Of a stretch of 64,000 nt of DNA, positions 24,422 to 32,693 are shown in pieces (within the stretch, counting starts at the first letter, position 1; each line of letters opens with the position of its first letter). The translations under genes were made by a program, and so were the position numbers. This DNA is from Halorubellus sp034808145. Its GTDB lineage: Archaea > Halobacteriota > Halobacteria > Halobacteriales > Natrialbaceae. The stretch spans positions 1 to 64,000 of the forward strand of contig NZ_JAXHGM010000002.1 in the NCBI RefSeq assembly GCF_034808145.1, given 5' to 3'. Below the pieces are notes generated by a model. The model saw only the letters and a list, made by a program, of their open reading frames with translations. It had not been told where the DNA came from and did not search any database.

Positions 24422-24553
24422 ATGAACCTCGACGTCTTCCGGCACTACACGCGCTGGCACCACGCCGCCAACGAACGCCGGTACCGACGCCGTCGACCTC
24501 CCCGCGGGCGTCGACGCCACCCGCCCGGACCTCGCCGACGTCGTCGACACCTG
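24422..24553 (+). pseudogene. Possible frameshifted mini-gene
   Basis: An ATG at 24422 opens a protein-like stretch MNLDVFRHYTRWHHAANER, then turns into an Arg/Pro-rich run. A one-base shift near 24487 restores acidic, halophile-like sequence (DAVDLPAGVDATRPDLADVV) ending at TGA 24551-24553. This suggests a short decayed gene, but the opening resembles only loosely the start of DinB-type proteins and no family is certain. Confidence 0.35.
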
Positions 24554-24630
24554 AACGCGAACCCAGAGCACCCGATTTTCCCCGGACCCCACCGACTAAT
24601 TCTTAACGCGGCACCTGAAACATGGAAACG

Positions 24631-24876
24631 ATGACGGTACTCTCCACCGCAGACGAAGGCAAGTTCCTGATGGACGTCGAGGGCGAACAGATCGGTATCG
24701 TGACCGAGGTCGACGCCGAGGCGCAGGTCGCGTACGTCGAACCGGAACCCGGTATGGCCGAGGCCATCATACAGGGCCTCGGGTACGGCGACAAGGACGA
24801 CGACGACATCGAGGTCCCCGCAGAGAGCGTGGAGACGGTGACCGACACCGAACTCCGCGTCATGACCGACCTCTAG
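24631..24876 (+). CDS. PRC-barrel-like small protein
   Basis: 81 residues from ATG at 24631, chosen because CTTAACG at 24602 is then at leaderless distance; ATG at 24622 is 9 bases earlier. The sequence GKFLMDVEGEQIGIVTEVDAE is the typical opening of a PRC-barrel domain (a short beta barrel also found in RimM), followed by AQVAYVEPEPG and an acidic DKDDDDIEVP region. Stand-alone PRC proteins in haloarchaea have no established function. Single gene, own promoter. Confidence 0.75.
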   Translation: MTVLSTADEGKFLMDVEGEQIGIVTEVDAEAQVAYVEPEPGMAEAIIQGLGYGDKDDDDIEVPAESVETVTDTELRVMTDL

Positions 24877-24988
24877 ACGGCGCACACCCCACGACGTCTC
24901 GCGTCATCGACCCGATAGCGTCAGCCTCGGCCCAGTCGAGCGCCGGCGTGGACACGATTGCGCTGGCGTGGACTCGATAGCGCTGGCG

Positions 24989-25501
24989 TCAGTACTGGAG
25001 GACCGCGTTCAGGATGCCGGCGGTCTGCCCGATGCCCGCGAGCGCGATGGCGGGGAGCGCGAGCGCGACCCCCGCGAGCGACCCGTAGAGGAACGCGAGC
25101 GCGCCGACCGCCGAGAGGACGCCGCCCGCAGCGTACACCCACGCCGCCTCCTCTCGCGAGAGCGCGCGCTCAGTGTACCCGAGCGCGACCGCGGGAACGA
25201 GCAGCCACCCGAACACGGTCGCGCGCAGCAGCGTCTCCCCGCCGTCGACCGCGAGCGCGTACGTCCCGACGAGCGTGACGCCCGCACCGACCACGATGAC
25301 AGCGAGCCACGCACGCAACACTGGATGCTCCTGCATGTCCCGCCAGGAGAGGACGGCGAACGCGACCAGGATGACGTCCATCACGACGTGCGCGACCAGT
25401 ACCGTGTGCGGCGACGCCACTTCCAGATGCGCGAGCGCCGCGAACGTCCACGCGAGTGGCACCAGTCCGGCCGGCGCGGTCTCGCGGACGCGACGCAGCA
25501 T
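24989..25501 (-). CDS. Conserved haloarchaeal membrane protein
   Basis: 170 residues from ATG at 25501. Five or six hydrophobic helices with few polar residues; the pattern VLVAHVVMDVILVAFAVLSW and VALGYTERALSREEAAWVY is not one I can name. It starts only 1 bp after the stop of the upstream small wHTH gene (25503-25865), so the two form an operon and the wHTH may regulate or sense this protein. No transport signature is seen. Confidence 0.7.
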   Translation of the reverse strand: MLRRVRETAPAGLVPLAWTFAALAHLEVASPHTVLVAHVVMDVILVAFAVLSWRDMQEHPVLRAWLAVIVVGAGVTLVGTYALAVDGGETLLRATVFGWLLVPAVALGYTERALSREEAAWVYAAGGVLSAVGALAFLYGSLAGVALALPAIALAGIGQTAGILNAVLQY

Positions 25502-25502
25502 C

Positions 25503-25865
25503 CTACGCTCGCTCGCGAACGCCCTCGACGGCCGGCGCGAGCGCCTCATCACCAGCCAGCGCGTTCAGGACCTCGCTCACCTCGGCGTCGAGCGCGAACG
25601 CCGGCCGGCCCTTCCCGACCGCGGACGTCTCCCCGTCGTCGACGCGCACCACGGGTCCCTCGACCTCGAGCACGTTCAGTCCGCGGGCGACCGTCGCCTC
25701 GTCGAGCGACCCGACGACGGCGTCCGTGAGCGCGTCCGTACAGTCGCCGCACGCGCTCCGGACCGCCGGCGCGTGCACCGGCGTCTCGTCGGCGGCTTCG
25801 AGCGATGCGAGTCCCAGCAGGACGACCCGGTTCGACAGCGACAACGACGAGACCTCGGACTCCAT
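25503..25865 (-). CDS. Small Cdc6/Orc1-C-terminal-like winged-helix protein
   Basis: 120 residues from ATG at 25865. The opening SLSLSNRVVLLGLASLEAADETPVHA resembles the start of the C-terminal winged helix of haloarchaeal Orc1/Cdc6, followed by an acidic helix LTDAVVGSLDEATVARGLNVLE and a wing (GPVVRVDDGETSAVGKGRP). A CGDC pair could bind metal. No AAA+ domain is present. It is the first gene of a two-gene operon with the membrane protein at 24989. A regulatory role is more likely than replication initiation. Confidence 0.6.
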   Translation of the reverse strand: MESEVSSLSLSNRVVLLGLASLEAADETPVHAPAVRSACGDCTDALTDAVVGSLDEATVARGLNVLEVEGPVVRVDDGETSAVGKGRPAFALDAEVSEVLNALAGDEALAPAVEGVRERA

Positions 25866-26040
25866 ACCCGAGCGTGCACGCGGCACGCCCAAATGGATAC
25901 TGGTGGTTCGCACCCGACGAGAAGCGACGCCTCGTCGAACGACCCGACGACGAGATGTCACGATTTCGGCAGCCGTCTCGACCGGTAGAGTCGTCCAGTC
26001 CGCCACAGTCGCTTCGACCGAGAGAGTCGTCCTGTCCGCC

Positions 26041-27240
26041 TCAGCTGTCCGGCCCGGCCTTCTCGGTCACGCGGAAGTCGGCGGGTGGTGCGAGGATGCC
26101 CGCGACGGTCCCCATCGAGTGCACGACCGTCACGACGGGCGCGAGCGGGAGCGCGAGCACGAGCGGCACCTGCTCGTTCCCGTCGTAGTACAGGACGCCA
26201 CGGAGGTACCAGAACGCCGTGAACGCCGCGAGCAGGCCCGAAACCGCGACGAACAGCGTCGCGTACACGACGGTCGCGCCGAGCACGGAGAGCGGGACGA
26301 CGACGAGCGTCACGAGCGGTGACAGCGCCCACGCGTAGTTCCGAACGCGCGTCAGGACCCTGTACCGGGTCGGCAGGAGGCTCGTCGCGTCGAGGTTCCC
26401 CGCCGCCCACCGCCGGCGCTGCTGGAGTATCTCCGTGAGGTTCGGCGGCGCCTCGTTCCGACAGACCGACTCCGAGAGCGCGAAGTCGACGTCGAACCGT
26501 CGGGCGGCCGCCCACACGAACGCGGTGTCCTCGACGAGCGTCTCGCGGTCCCACGTCACCGCGTCCTCGACCGACGACCGGACCGCGATGCCGCCGCCCC
26601 ACGCGAACAGCGGGACCGAGAGGCGCGCGAACGCGCGCTGCTCGATCTGGACGCCCATCCGGTAGACGTCCGCGAGGTACGACAGCGCGGAGCCGGTGTG
26701 ACGGGGGCGTTCGCGGAGCTGGACGACGTCCGCGTCCGGGAGCCCCCGCCACTCGGAGAGCAGGCTGTCCTCGTCGAGGTACAGCACGTACTCGCGGTCC
26801 GTGTCGAGCGTGCGGCGCGCCCACTCGATGGCGCGACCCTTCCGGACGGCGTCGCACTCGAACGCCTCGGGGACGACGTGGACGTCCGCGCCCGCGACGT
26901 CGATTGCGTCCTCGGCGACGATGTGGACGTCGTCGAGGTCGTCGGGGAGGCTGTCGACGGTCGCCTGCACGACGTCGGCGGCGTCGATGGTGAGGATCCG
27001 CACTTGGACGTCGTCGCCGTCGTGCTCCGCGGGCGGGGACTCGTACCCCGCGCCGACGACGTACGCGAGCGCGAACCAGACGACGGCAGTCCCCGCGAAG
27101 AGCGCGGCGGTCGTCCACAGCGTCAACTCGAAGAGCGATTCGACGGTGCCGGCAGCCAGCGGTGTGACGCCCGCCGTCGCCGCGCCCGCGAGCACGAGCA
27201 CGGCAGCGACGACGACGAGCGCGACGCGTTCGACCTTCAT
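26041..27240 (-). CDS. Membrane-bound family 2 glycosyltransferase
   Basis: 399 residues from ATG at 27240. Two N-terminal membrane helices, then a GT-A domain with LYLDEDS (metal-binding DxD-like), GGGIAVRS acceptor loop, VEDTAF (ED) and QQRRRW, the QxxRW motif of processive GT2 enzymes, followed by four C-terminal helices. This resembles cellulose/hyaluronan-synthase-like enzymes that extend a polysaccharide or modify a lipid at the membrane. Substrate not predictable. No neighbouring glycan genes. Confidence 0.85.
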   Translation of the reverse strand: MKVERVALVVVAAVLVLAGAATAGVTPLAAGTVESLFELTLWTTAALFAGTAVVWFALAYVVGAGYESPPAEHDGDDVQVRILTIDAADVVQATVDSLPDDLDDVHIVAEDAIDVAGADVHVVPEAFECDAVRKGRAIEWARRTLDTDREYVLYLDEDSLLSEWRGLPDADVVQLRERPRHTGSALSYLADVYRMGVQIEQRAFARLSVPLFAWGGGIAVRSSVEDAVTWDRETLVEDTAFVWAAARRFDVDFALSESVCRNEAPPNLTEILQQRRRWAAGNLDATSLLPTRYRVLTRVRNYAWALSPLVTLVVVPLSVLGATVVYATLFVAVSGLLAAFTAFWYLRGVLYYDGNEQVPLVLALPLAPVVTVVHSMGTVAGILAPPADFRVTEKAGPDS

Positions 27241-27574
27241 CGTGGTCGACCCGTGCCGCTCGCGGCCCTTCAACGGGCGACGCCGTTCGGGGTGGTTCGC
27301 GGCCGTTCGACGGGGTTCATTTCGTTCAACCGCACGACTGCTCCGGGGTGCCCGTGTGGGCTGCCAGGGGCACTGACCGGCGCGGCGGTCGACGAGCACG
27401 CTACCGAGACCGATATCTTCAAGTTCTGGACGAGACCACGATAGCGTCCGCAGTTTTCGATCCGTCGCGCGCGGCGTCGCGACGCGCTCCGCACCTCGTA
27501 GCTTCGTTTCGACTGCACGCCAGCTAGCCCGTCGGCTGTCGGTCTCGACGAGAAACCAGGGGGTCGCCGCGTCG
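27241..27574. other. Gene-free stretch
   Basis: 334 bp between two minus-strand genes. I see no frame with halophile codon bias and no RNA gene. It includes the upstream region of the glycosyltransferase, but no clear TATA box. Confidence 0.4.
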
Positions 27575-27904
27575 TCACTCCCGGGCGGCTTCGACGTCCG
27601 CGCGCCGGTACGCGTTCCCCTCGGCGTCGTACACGACGTACGCCGCCATCGGCGCCGGGTCCGGGAGCTCGACGTCGCCGAGCCGCCCGTAGTGCGCGAC
27701 CTCGGTCAGCGCCTCCCCCGGCGGCTCCTGGTACTCGATGCGGACGAGCGCGTACCCCGTCATCGGGTACATCGACTCCCGCTCCTCGCGCGCCATCTCG
27801 AACCCGTCCGGCCCGTCGTCGACGCCGTTCCCGTCCACTGCGTCACTGGCCGTCGACTCCGCCTCGCCCCAACTCGCGTACTCCGTCTCGTCGTCGTCGA
27901 CCAT
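27575..27904 (-). CDS. Small conserved haloarchaeal protein
   Basis: 109 residues from ATG at 27904. The first ~45 residues are acidic and disordered; the rest reads MTGYALVRIEYQEPPGEALTEV and APMAAYVVYDAEGNAYRRADVEAA, a short beta-rich domain. No family is recognised. Upstream lies an AT-rich region with an 8-bp palindrome at 28039-28057, possibly a regulatory site for this gene. Confidence 0.65.
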   Translation of the reverse strand: MVDDDETEYASWGEAESTASDAVDGNGVDDGPDGFEMAREERESMYPMTGYALVRIEYQEPPGEALTEVAHYGRLGDVELPDPAPMAAYVVYDAEGNAYRRADVEAARE

Positions 27905-28038
27905 ACCGCATCGAGGGCTGCCCGGCACGAGAACGCACCGGTCTCCCGACCGACGGTCGTCGCCGTGGTCGACGTTCGTCCGACTCAACCCCACAGCGGA
28001 CTACAGAAAACGAGGAAACTTGGTGAAAATGCTCTATA

Positions 28039-28057
28039 AGACCACGAAACGTGGTCT
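28039..28057. promoter_or_regulatory. 8-bp palindrome AGACCACG-AAA-CGTGGTCT
   Basis: The arms at 28039-28046 and 28050-28057 are perfectly complementary around AAA. It directly adjoins CTATAAG, a TATA-like word, so it could be an operator. A 3-base loop makes an RNA hairpin possible too. Confidence 0.5.
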
Positions 28058-28373
28058 CTGGGCTCAATAGCTTCTAGATGTTGTCTTCGCCGGTATACTT
28101 ATAGACTTATGTCCACAAGTATCAGTCGCGGCAACAGGCCGCGTCGGTATCGTCGGGATGGCGTTCCACGCCGTCTCTGTGAGCACGCGCAACTCATGCT
28201 AGGCGGCCGTGAGTGGCTGCACGGCCGTCATCCACGATTCTGAAGCGCCGCCATCGACGCCGAGCAGATACCATCTCGACCCCACGAGAGTGTACCTCAT
28301 ACTACGAGCAATGTGCAATGCACTGTCTATCCATATAATGCCATTCTAGGAGATTGAACACTCTCAGGCATAG

Positions 28374-28382
28374 GCTTATATT
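28374..28382 (+). promoter_or_regulatory. TATA element of the small wHTH gene
   Basis: GCTTATATT lies ~28 bp before the ATG at 28408; a leaderless arrangement. Confidence 0.6.
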
Positions 28383-28407
28383 CGATGTCGTCGACCGTTC
28401 AATCGTC

Positions 28408-28641
28408 ATGAGCATCCAACAGTCCGCCGCCATCGCGAAACCCGAGACGCTCCCCGAGACCATCGCCTCGCCGCGCGCGAAGCTCGTCTACCTGTACCTC
28501 GACGTCACCGAGGCCGCGACCGTCGAGGACCTACAAGAGTGCCTCGACATGAAGAAGATCGACCTCCTGAGCGTCCTCAACAGCCTCACGAGCGCCGGGC
28601 ACGTCGCCAGCGACGACGGCACGTACGCCGTCACCGCCTGA
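28408..28641 (+). CDS. Small MarR/TrmB-like winged-helix protein
   Basis: 77 residues from ATG at 28408, supported by the TATA box; an earlier in-frame ATG at 28354 lies upstream of that box. One winged helix: SPRAKLVYLYLDVTEAATVEDLQECLDMKKIDLLSVLNSLTSAGHV, then a short wing SDDGTYAVT. Such minimal HTH proteins act as dimeric regulators in haloarchaea. The AT-rich upstream region may contain its own binding sites. Confidence 0.8.
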   Translation: MSIQQSAAIAKPETLPETIASPRAKLVYLYLDVTEAATVEDLQECLDMKKIDLLSVLNSLTSAGHVASDDGTYAVTA

Positions 28642-28965
28642 CGACGCCCCACCCGACGCTCCACCGCCGACCGCCGCATCCGTCACCACGCGCGGATTGG
28701 CGCACCCGACCCCACACCCGGGCCGGCGCACCTGCCACGGACCATCGGGAACGACTCGCGTACGGCCGGAAGACGCGACACCGTCCCGAACGCTCCCGCG
28801 GCTCGTCCCGCGAACTCCCTCCTCGGATGCTCTCTCGACCCTCGCCGAGTCACTCGCTCGCACGTCTCACGACCCAGGTATCCACCCGCCACGCGAGCGG
28901 GGCGACGTAGGCGGTCCGCTTCGAAGCGCTTAACTGCGCGCTCGGCGGACATTGCCGTAATAACC
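28642..28965. other. Intergenic region with the promoter of the L10e gene
   Basis: 324 bp without a believable gene; both strands give only Arg/Pro/Ser-rich shadow frames. A TATA-like GCTTAACT at 28927-28934 lies about 32 bp upstream of the ribosomal protein start. Confidence 0.45.
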
Positions 28966-29496
28966 ATGAGCGACAAGCCGGCGTCGATGTACCGGGAGAT
29001 CTCGAAGCCGCCGTACACGCGGCGCGAGTACATCACGGGCATCCCTGGGTCGAAGATCGCACAGCACAAGATGGGCGACGCGGAGAGCGACGCCGACGAC
29101 TACGACGTCCAGATCAGTCTGCGCGTGGACGAGGAGCTCCAGATCCGCCACGGTAGCCTGGAGGCGGCGCGCCTGTCGGCGAACCGTCACATGATCAAGA
29201 CGCAGGGCGAGGGGAACTACAAGATGATCCTGCGGAAGTTCCCGCATCACGTGATCCGGGAGAACAAGCAGGCGACGGGCGCGGGTGCGGACCGCGTCTC
29301 CGACGGGATGCGTCAGGCGTTCGGGAAGGTCGTCGGGACCGCGGCGCGCATCCAGGACGGCGAGCGGCTGTTCACGCTGTACTGCGACGTGGACCAGGCC
29401 GAGGCCGGCAAGGAGGCGTTCCGGCGCGCGTACAACAAGATCAGCCCGCCGTGCCGCATCGACGTCGAACGCGGCGAAGAGCTCCTCATCTCCTGA
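28966..29496 (+). CDS. rpl10e: Ribosomal protein uL16 (L10e)
   Basis: 176 residues from ATG at 28966. The sequence is typical throughout: SDKPASMYREISKPPYTRREY, GSKIAQHKMG, LEAARLSANRHMIK, NYKMILRKFPHHVIRENKQA, GADRVSDGMRQAFGK and PPCRIDVERGEELL. It belongs to the large subunit near the central protuberance and tRNA path. It is monocistronic here, with its own TATA box. Confidence 0.97.
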   Translation: MSDKPASMYREISKPPYTRREYITGIPGSKIAQHKMGDAESDADDYDVQISLRVDEELQIRHGSLEAARLSANRHMIKTQGEGNYKMILRKFPHHVIRENKQATGAGADRVSDGMRQAFGKVVGTAARIQDGERLFTLYCDVDQAEAGKEAFRRAYNKISPPCRIDVERGEELLIS

Positions 29497-29656
29497 GCGA
29501 CGCCCCGAGTTCTCGCGTCGCACGCGCCTCGAACGCTGAGCGCGAGCGCTCGCCGTCGTCGTTCGCGGCGGCCGTCCCGTGTTCGTCCACCGTCTGACGC
29601 CGGCAGTTCCGTCCCCGACCGCGGGCTTTTGTAGCACGCCGCCCGAACCAGCGGGC

Positions 29657-30553
29657 ATGCTCCGGCTCGCCGTGGCGAACCGCCAGGAGACGTTCGAACG
29701 CATCCGCGAGCCGCTACGCGAGCGCGGCATCCGCGTCGAGCACGTCCCGGTCAGCGAGCGTACCGTGGACCTGACCGGCGACGGCGGTATCGCGGGCGTC
29801 GACGTCCCGCTCGACGCGTTCGACGCCGGGTTCGTCTACCCCGGACGGCTCATGGAGGGTGCGGTCGCCGACGCGCTGCTCGCCGTCCCGTGGGTGAACG
29901 GTCGCGACGCCGTGCTCGCGTCGCGGAACAAGGCCGGCGTGCTCGCGACGCTCGCCCGCGAAGGGCTCCCCGTCCCCGAGACGACCATGGTCTCCAATCC
30001 CGTGGGCGAGGCCGCGCTCGTCGACGCGTACGAGCGCTTCGACCCGCCCGTGGTCGTGAAACCGAACTCGACCACGCGCGGCGTCGGCGTCGCGAAACTC
30101 GGCGACGCGGACTCGTTCCTCGGCGTCACCGACTACCTCGACCTCGTCCACGACTACCGTGCGACCGGCGACAAGGCGTTCCTCGTCCAGGAGTACCTCG
30201 CGGACGCGACCGACTACCGCGTCATGGTCCTCGACGGCGAGTACGTCGGTGCCGTCGAGCGCTCGCTCCCCGACCGGGAACGCGCTCGCGGGCGCTGGAA
30301 GCACAACGTCCATCGCGGCGCCGAGGCGACCGGCGTCGACCTCGACCCCGAGTACCGACGGCTCGCCGAACGCGTCGCGGACGTCCTCGACGTCGACCTC
30401 CTCGGCGTCGACCTCCTCGTCACGCCCGAGCGCGCCGTCGTCAACGAGACGAACGCCCGCCCGACCGTCGACGCCGCCGCGAAGTACGAACCCGGGTTCT
30501 ACGACCGGCTCGCGGCCCTCGTCGAACGCACCGCCCGCGGCGACCGGGCGTGA
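29657..30553 (+). CDS. RimK-like ATP-grasp ligase
   Basis: 298 residues from ATG at 29657. ATP-grasp features: WVNGRDAVLASRNKAGVLATLAREGLPVPETT, the nucleotide lid PVVVKPNSTTRGVGVAKL, VQEYLADATDYRVMVLDGEYVGAVER and the metal-binding VNETNARPT. Members ligate amino acids to a carboxylate (for example glutamate addition to S6, F420 or lysine-carrier proteins). Which substrate is used here is unknown. It is followed by the convergent Hsp20 gene. Confidence 0.85.
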   Translation: MLRLAVANRQETFERIREPLRERGIRVEHVPVSERTVDLTGDGGIAGVDVPLDAFDAGFVYPGRLMEGAVADALLAVPWVNGRDAVLASRNKAGVLATLAREGLPVPETTMVSNPVGEAALVDAYERFDPPVVVKPNSTTRGVGVAKLGDADSFLGVTDYLDLVHDYRATGDKAFLVQEYLADATDYRVMVLDGEYVGAVERSLPDRERARGRWKHNVHRGAEATGVDLDPEYRRLAERVADVLDVDLLGVDLLVTPERAVVNETNARPTVDAAAKYEPGFYDRLAALVERTARGDRA

Positions 30554-30672
30554 GAAGAACGCTCGCGGCGACCGGGTCCGCGACCGCGACGCGTCCCGGC
30601 ATCATCGACGCTCGCGAACGCGAAACGTCTCGAACCGGTGAGTCGCGCTCCAGAAACGGCCGTAGTCGGTCG

Positions 30673-31062
30673 TTACTCGAGGTCGATACCGGCCGAGGAG
30701 TCGGCCTGCTCGAAGACGACCTCGAGGACGCCGTTGTTGTACGTCGCGGTGGCGGAGTGCTCGTCGACGCGTACCGGGAGCGACACGCGCTCGTCGTACT
30801 GTCGGTGCTCGGTGTGCGCGCCGATGGTGAGCGTCTCGCCGTCGCACTCGAGCTTGATGTCCTCCTTCTCCACCCCGGGAAGGTCGCCGACGACTCGGAT
30901 CTCGTCGTCGGTCTCGTGGACGTCGACGTGCGTGTCGGCACCGAACCCGGCGTCCCCGCCGTCGAAGTGCACGTCCGAGCCGTCCCCCATCATGTCGTTC
31001 ATCATCCGCTCTATCTCCTTGAAGAAGTCGTCGAACGGCTCGTCGTTGTCGTCACGCCGCAT
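30673..31062 (-). CDS. Small heat-shock protein, Hsp20/alpha-crystallin
   Basis: 129 residues from ATG at 31062. N-terminal EPFDDFFKEIERMMNDMM, then the alpha-crystallin domain: DTHVDVHETDDEIRVVGDLPGVEKEDIKL, LTIGAHTEH, and the GVLEVVFEQ strand. It prevents aggregation of unfolded proteins. A TATA-like CTTTTGAG is placed ~27 bp upstream on this strand. The first in-frame start upstream (31119) would add a non-homologous tail. Confidence 0.92.
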   Translation of the reverse strand: MRRDDNDEPFDDFFKEIERMMNDMMGDGSDVHFDGGDAGFGADTHVDVHETDDEIRVVGDLPGVEKEDIKLECDGETLTIGAHTEHRQYDERVSLPVRVDEHSATATYNNGVLEVVFEQADSSAGIDLE

Positions 31063-31154
31063 GGCTACCAGTAACGTCAGCGTACTCAAAAGCCTTCTGT
31101 CCGCGGGAATCCGTGGCATGGACCGGACGTTCGAGGACGCCAGCGGCGGGTCGT

Positions 31155-32168
31155 CTAGAGGCCCATGCCCATCGCGTCGTTCGTCGTCTCGATGCTCGAC
31201 GTCTGGTCCTCGGTCCCGAGGACGGCGCGGATGGCGTCGACGTTCTCCGGGACGACGTCGGACTCCTGGTGGATGGCCTGGAACAGGTAGAGGTCGTCGT
31301 CCTCCATCGTGATGGACTCGCCCCAGATGCAGTTCTCCCAGACGTCCGCGCGCGGCCGGCCGGAGTCCATCGCGTACTCCTTGATGGCGCCGGCGCCGTC
31401 GAGGTCGAGGTGCTCGGGGATGACGAACGTCCGCGACTCGCCGTCGAGGAGGTCGCGGACGGCGCCCGCGCTCGGGCGGTCCTCCAGAGTGACGTTGATC
31501 GAGTGCATGTGCATGAGCGTCGCGGGGACCTTGAGGCCGAGCGTGTCGATGTCGAGGTCAGGGAAGATGGTCTCGACGTCTGGGCCGTGATGGCTCGGGA
31601 GCCCCACGGGGTTCGGGAGGATGTCGTTGATGGGGCCGCGCCCGGTCTGGGCGGGGTCGCCGCCGCGGCGGACGAGCGTCGCGCGCACCTTCTCCACGCC
31701 GTAGGCCTCTTCGAGCGGCTTGATGAGGCGACTGAGGCCGGTGGTGTTACAGGAGACGACGCGGACGACGTCGAGGCCTTCGACGGTGTCGTAGTTCGAG
31801 CGTGCGTTGAAGCTCGCGTCGGCGGCGTCGGCGTCCTCGCCGCCCTGGAGGAGCGCGGGCGTGTCGTGCTCGCGGTACATCGCGACGTTGTCCGCGCCGA
31901 TACCGCTCGGGCACGCGTCGACGACGACGTCCGCTTCGGCGACGAGCTCGTCGACGGTCCCGGCGAGGTCGATGCCGGCGTCGTCGAACCGCTCGATGCG
32001 GTCCTCGATGGCGGCGTACAGCGGGTAGCCCTTCTCGACGGCGGTCTCCGCCTCGAAGTTCGGGCGTGTCTTCGCGACGCCGACGACCGCCATGTCGGGT
32101 TGTGCGCGGACGGCGTCCGCGACGCGCTTGCCGATCGTTCCGTACCCGTTGACCGCGACCTGTATCAT
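31155..32168 (-). CDS. gapB: Glyceraldehyde-3-phosphate dehydrogenase, type II
   Basis: 337 residues from ATG at 32168. NAD(P)-binding VAVNGYGTIGKRVADAV; catalytic cysteine in VSCNTTGLSRLI; substrate segments RRGGDPAQTGRGPIN and LPSHHGPDV; C-terminal LYLFQAIHQESDVVPENVDAIRA. This is the archaeal type II enzyme, which in haloarchaea mainly works in gluconeogenesis. A TATA-like ACTATTAG lies ~26 bp upstream (32194-32201 on the reverse strand). Full length, no anomaly. Confidence 0.95.
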   Translation of the reverse strand: MIQVAVNGYGTIGKRVADAVRAQPDMAVVGVAKTRPNFEAETAVEKGYPLYAAIEDRIERFDDAGIDLAGTVDELVAEADVVVDACPSGIGADNVAMYREHDTPALLQGGEDADAADASFNARSNYDTVEGLDVVRVVSCNTTGLSRLIKPLEEAYGVEKVRATLVRRGGDPAQTGRGPINDILPNPVGLPSHHGPDVETIFPDLDIDTLGLKVPATLMHMHSINVTLEDRPSAGAVRDLLDGESRTFVIPEHLDLDGAGAIKEYAMDSGRPRADVWENCIWGESITMEDDDLYLFQAIHQESDVVPENVDAIRAVLGTEDQTSSIETTNDAMGMGL

Positions 32169-32331
32169 GCGCGAGGCTGCGCCGCCCACCGTCCTAATAG
32201 TTCCGAGTGCGGACGCGACGACGCCGAGAACGCTCGAAAGATGACTCGGGGCCGAGTACTCTTCTGTGGTCGGTCCGGGCGCGTCCGCTCGACGAACTGC
32301 ACCCCGAACGAACTTACTTTCACAAGGATGC

Positions 32332-32340
32332 TTTTTATCA
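32332..32340 (+). promoter_or_regulatory. TATA element of the small membrane protein gene
   Basis: TTTTTATCA centred ~31 bp before the GTG at 32367. Confidence 0.5.
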
Positions 32341-32366
32341 TCTATGCTTATGTGGGATGATTCAAC

Positions 32367-32573
32367 GTGCTCGCAGCCGCCACCTTCGTCGCCGGGCTCG
32401 TGCTGTTCGTCGGCGGCGTGAACGCCGTCCGTCCGCCCGCGGAGTACAGCGAGCGGCCCGCGCGCCTGTTCGCGGTCGGCGGCCGTCGGTCCGCGCTCAG
32501 CTACGTGCAGACCGACGGCGCCGTCCTCGGGGTCGTCGGCCTGTTCGCGATGCTCGCGTCCACGCTCGTCTGA
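32367..32573 (+). CDS. Small two-helix membrane protein
   Basis: 68 residues, GTG start at 32367. Helix 1 LAAATFVAGLVLFVGGVNAV, a basic loop RPPAEYSERPARLFAVGGRRS, and helix 2 TDGAVLGVVGLFAMLAST. It has a clear TATA box and halophile codon use in the loop. No named family; short membrane proteins of this shape are frequent in haloarchaea. It diverges from gapB. Confidence 0.7.
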   Translation: MLAAATFVAGLVLFVGGVNAVRPPAEYSERPARLFAVGGRRSALSYVQTDGAVLGVVGLFAMLASTLV

Positions 32574-32693
32574 CCGGGCCGGGTCCGTCGGACTCGACGC
32601 CGGCCTCGCCGGCGCCGGCTGGCCGTCTCGTCACGCGCGCCGCGGGACGCCCAGACGGCAAGACCTAATCCGGTTCCGTTCGGAGTGCGCGCC

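Larger units (their letters stand above)
27905..28407. other. AT-rich intergenic region
   Basis: 503 bp of clearly lower GC than its surroundings, between a minus-strand gene and a plus-strand regulator. It contains the palindrome at 28039-28057 and several TATA-like words (CTATAAG 28034, ACTTATAG 28097). A 44-codon frame from 28108 exists but is Arg-rich and doubtful. It may be a scar of inserted DNA or a large control region. Confidence 0.4.

Noticed and set aside
25503..25865. Replication initiator Orc1/Cdc6
   Set aside because: Only a winged-helix-sized protein; no AAA+ Walker motifs.
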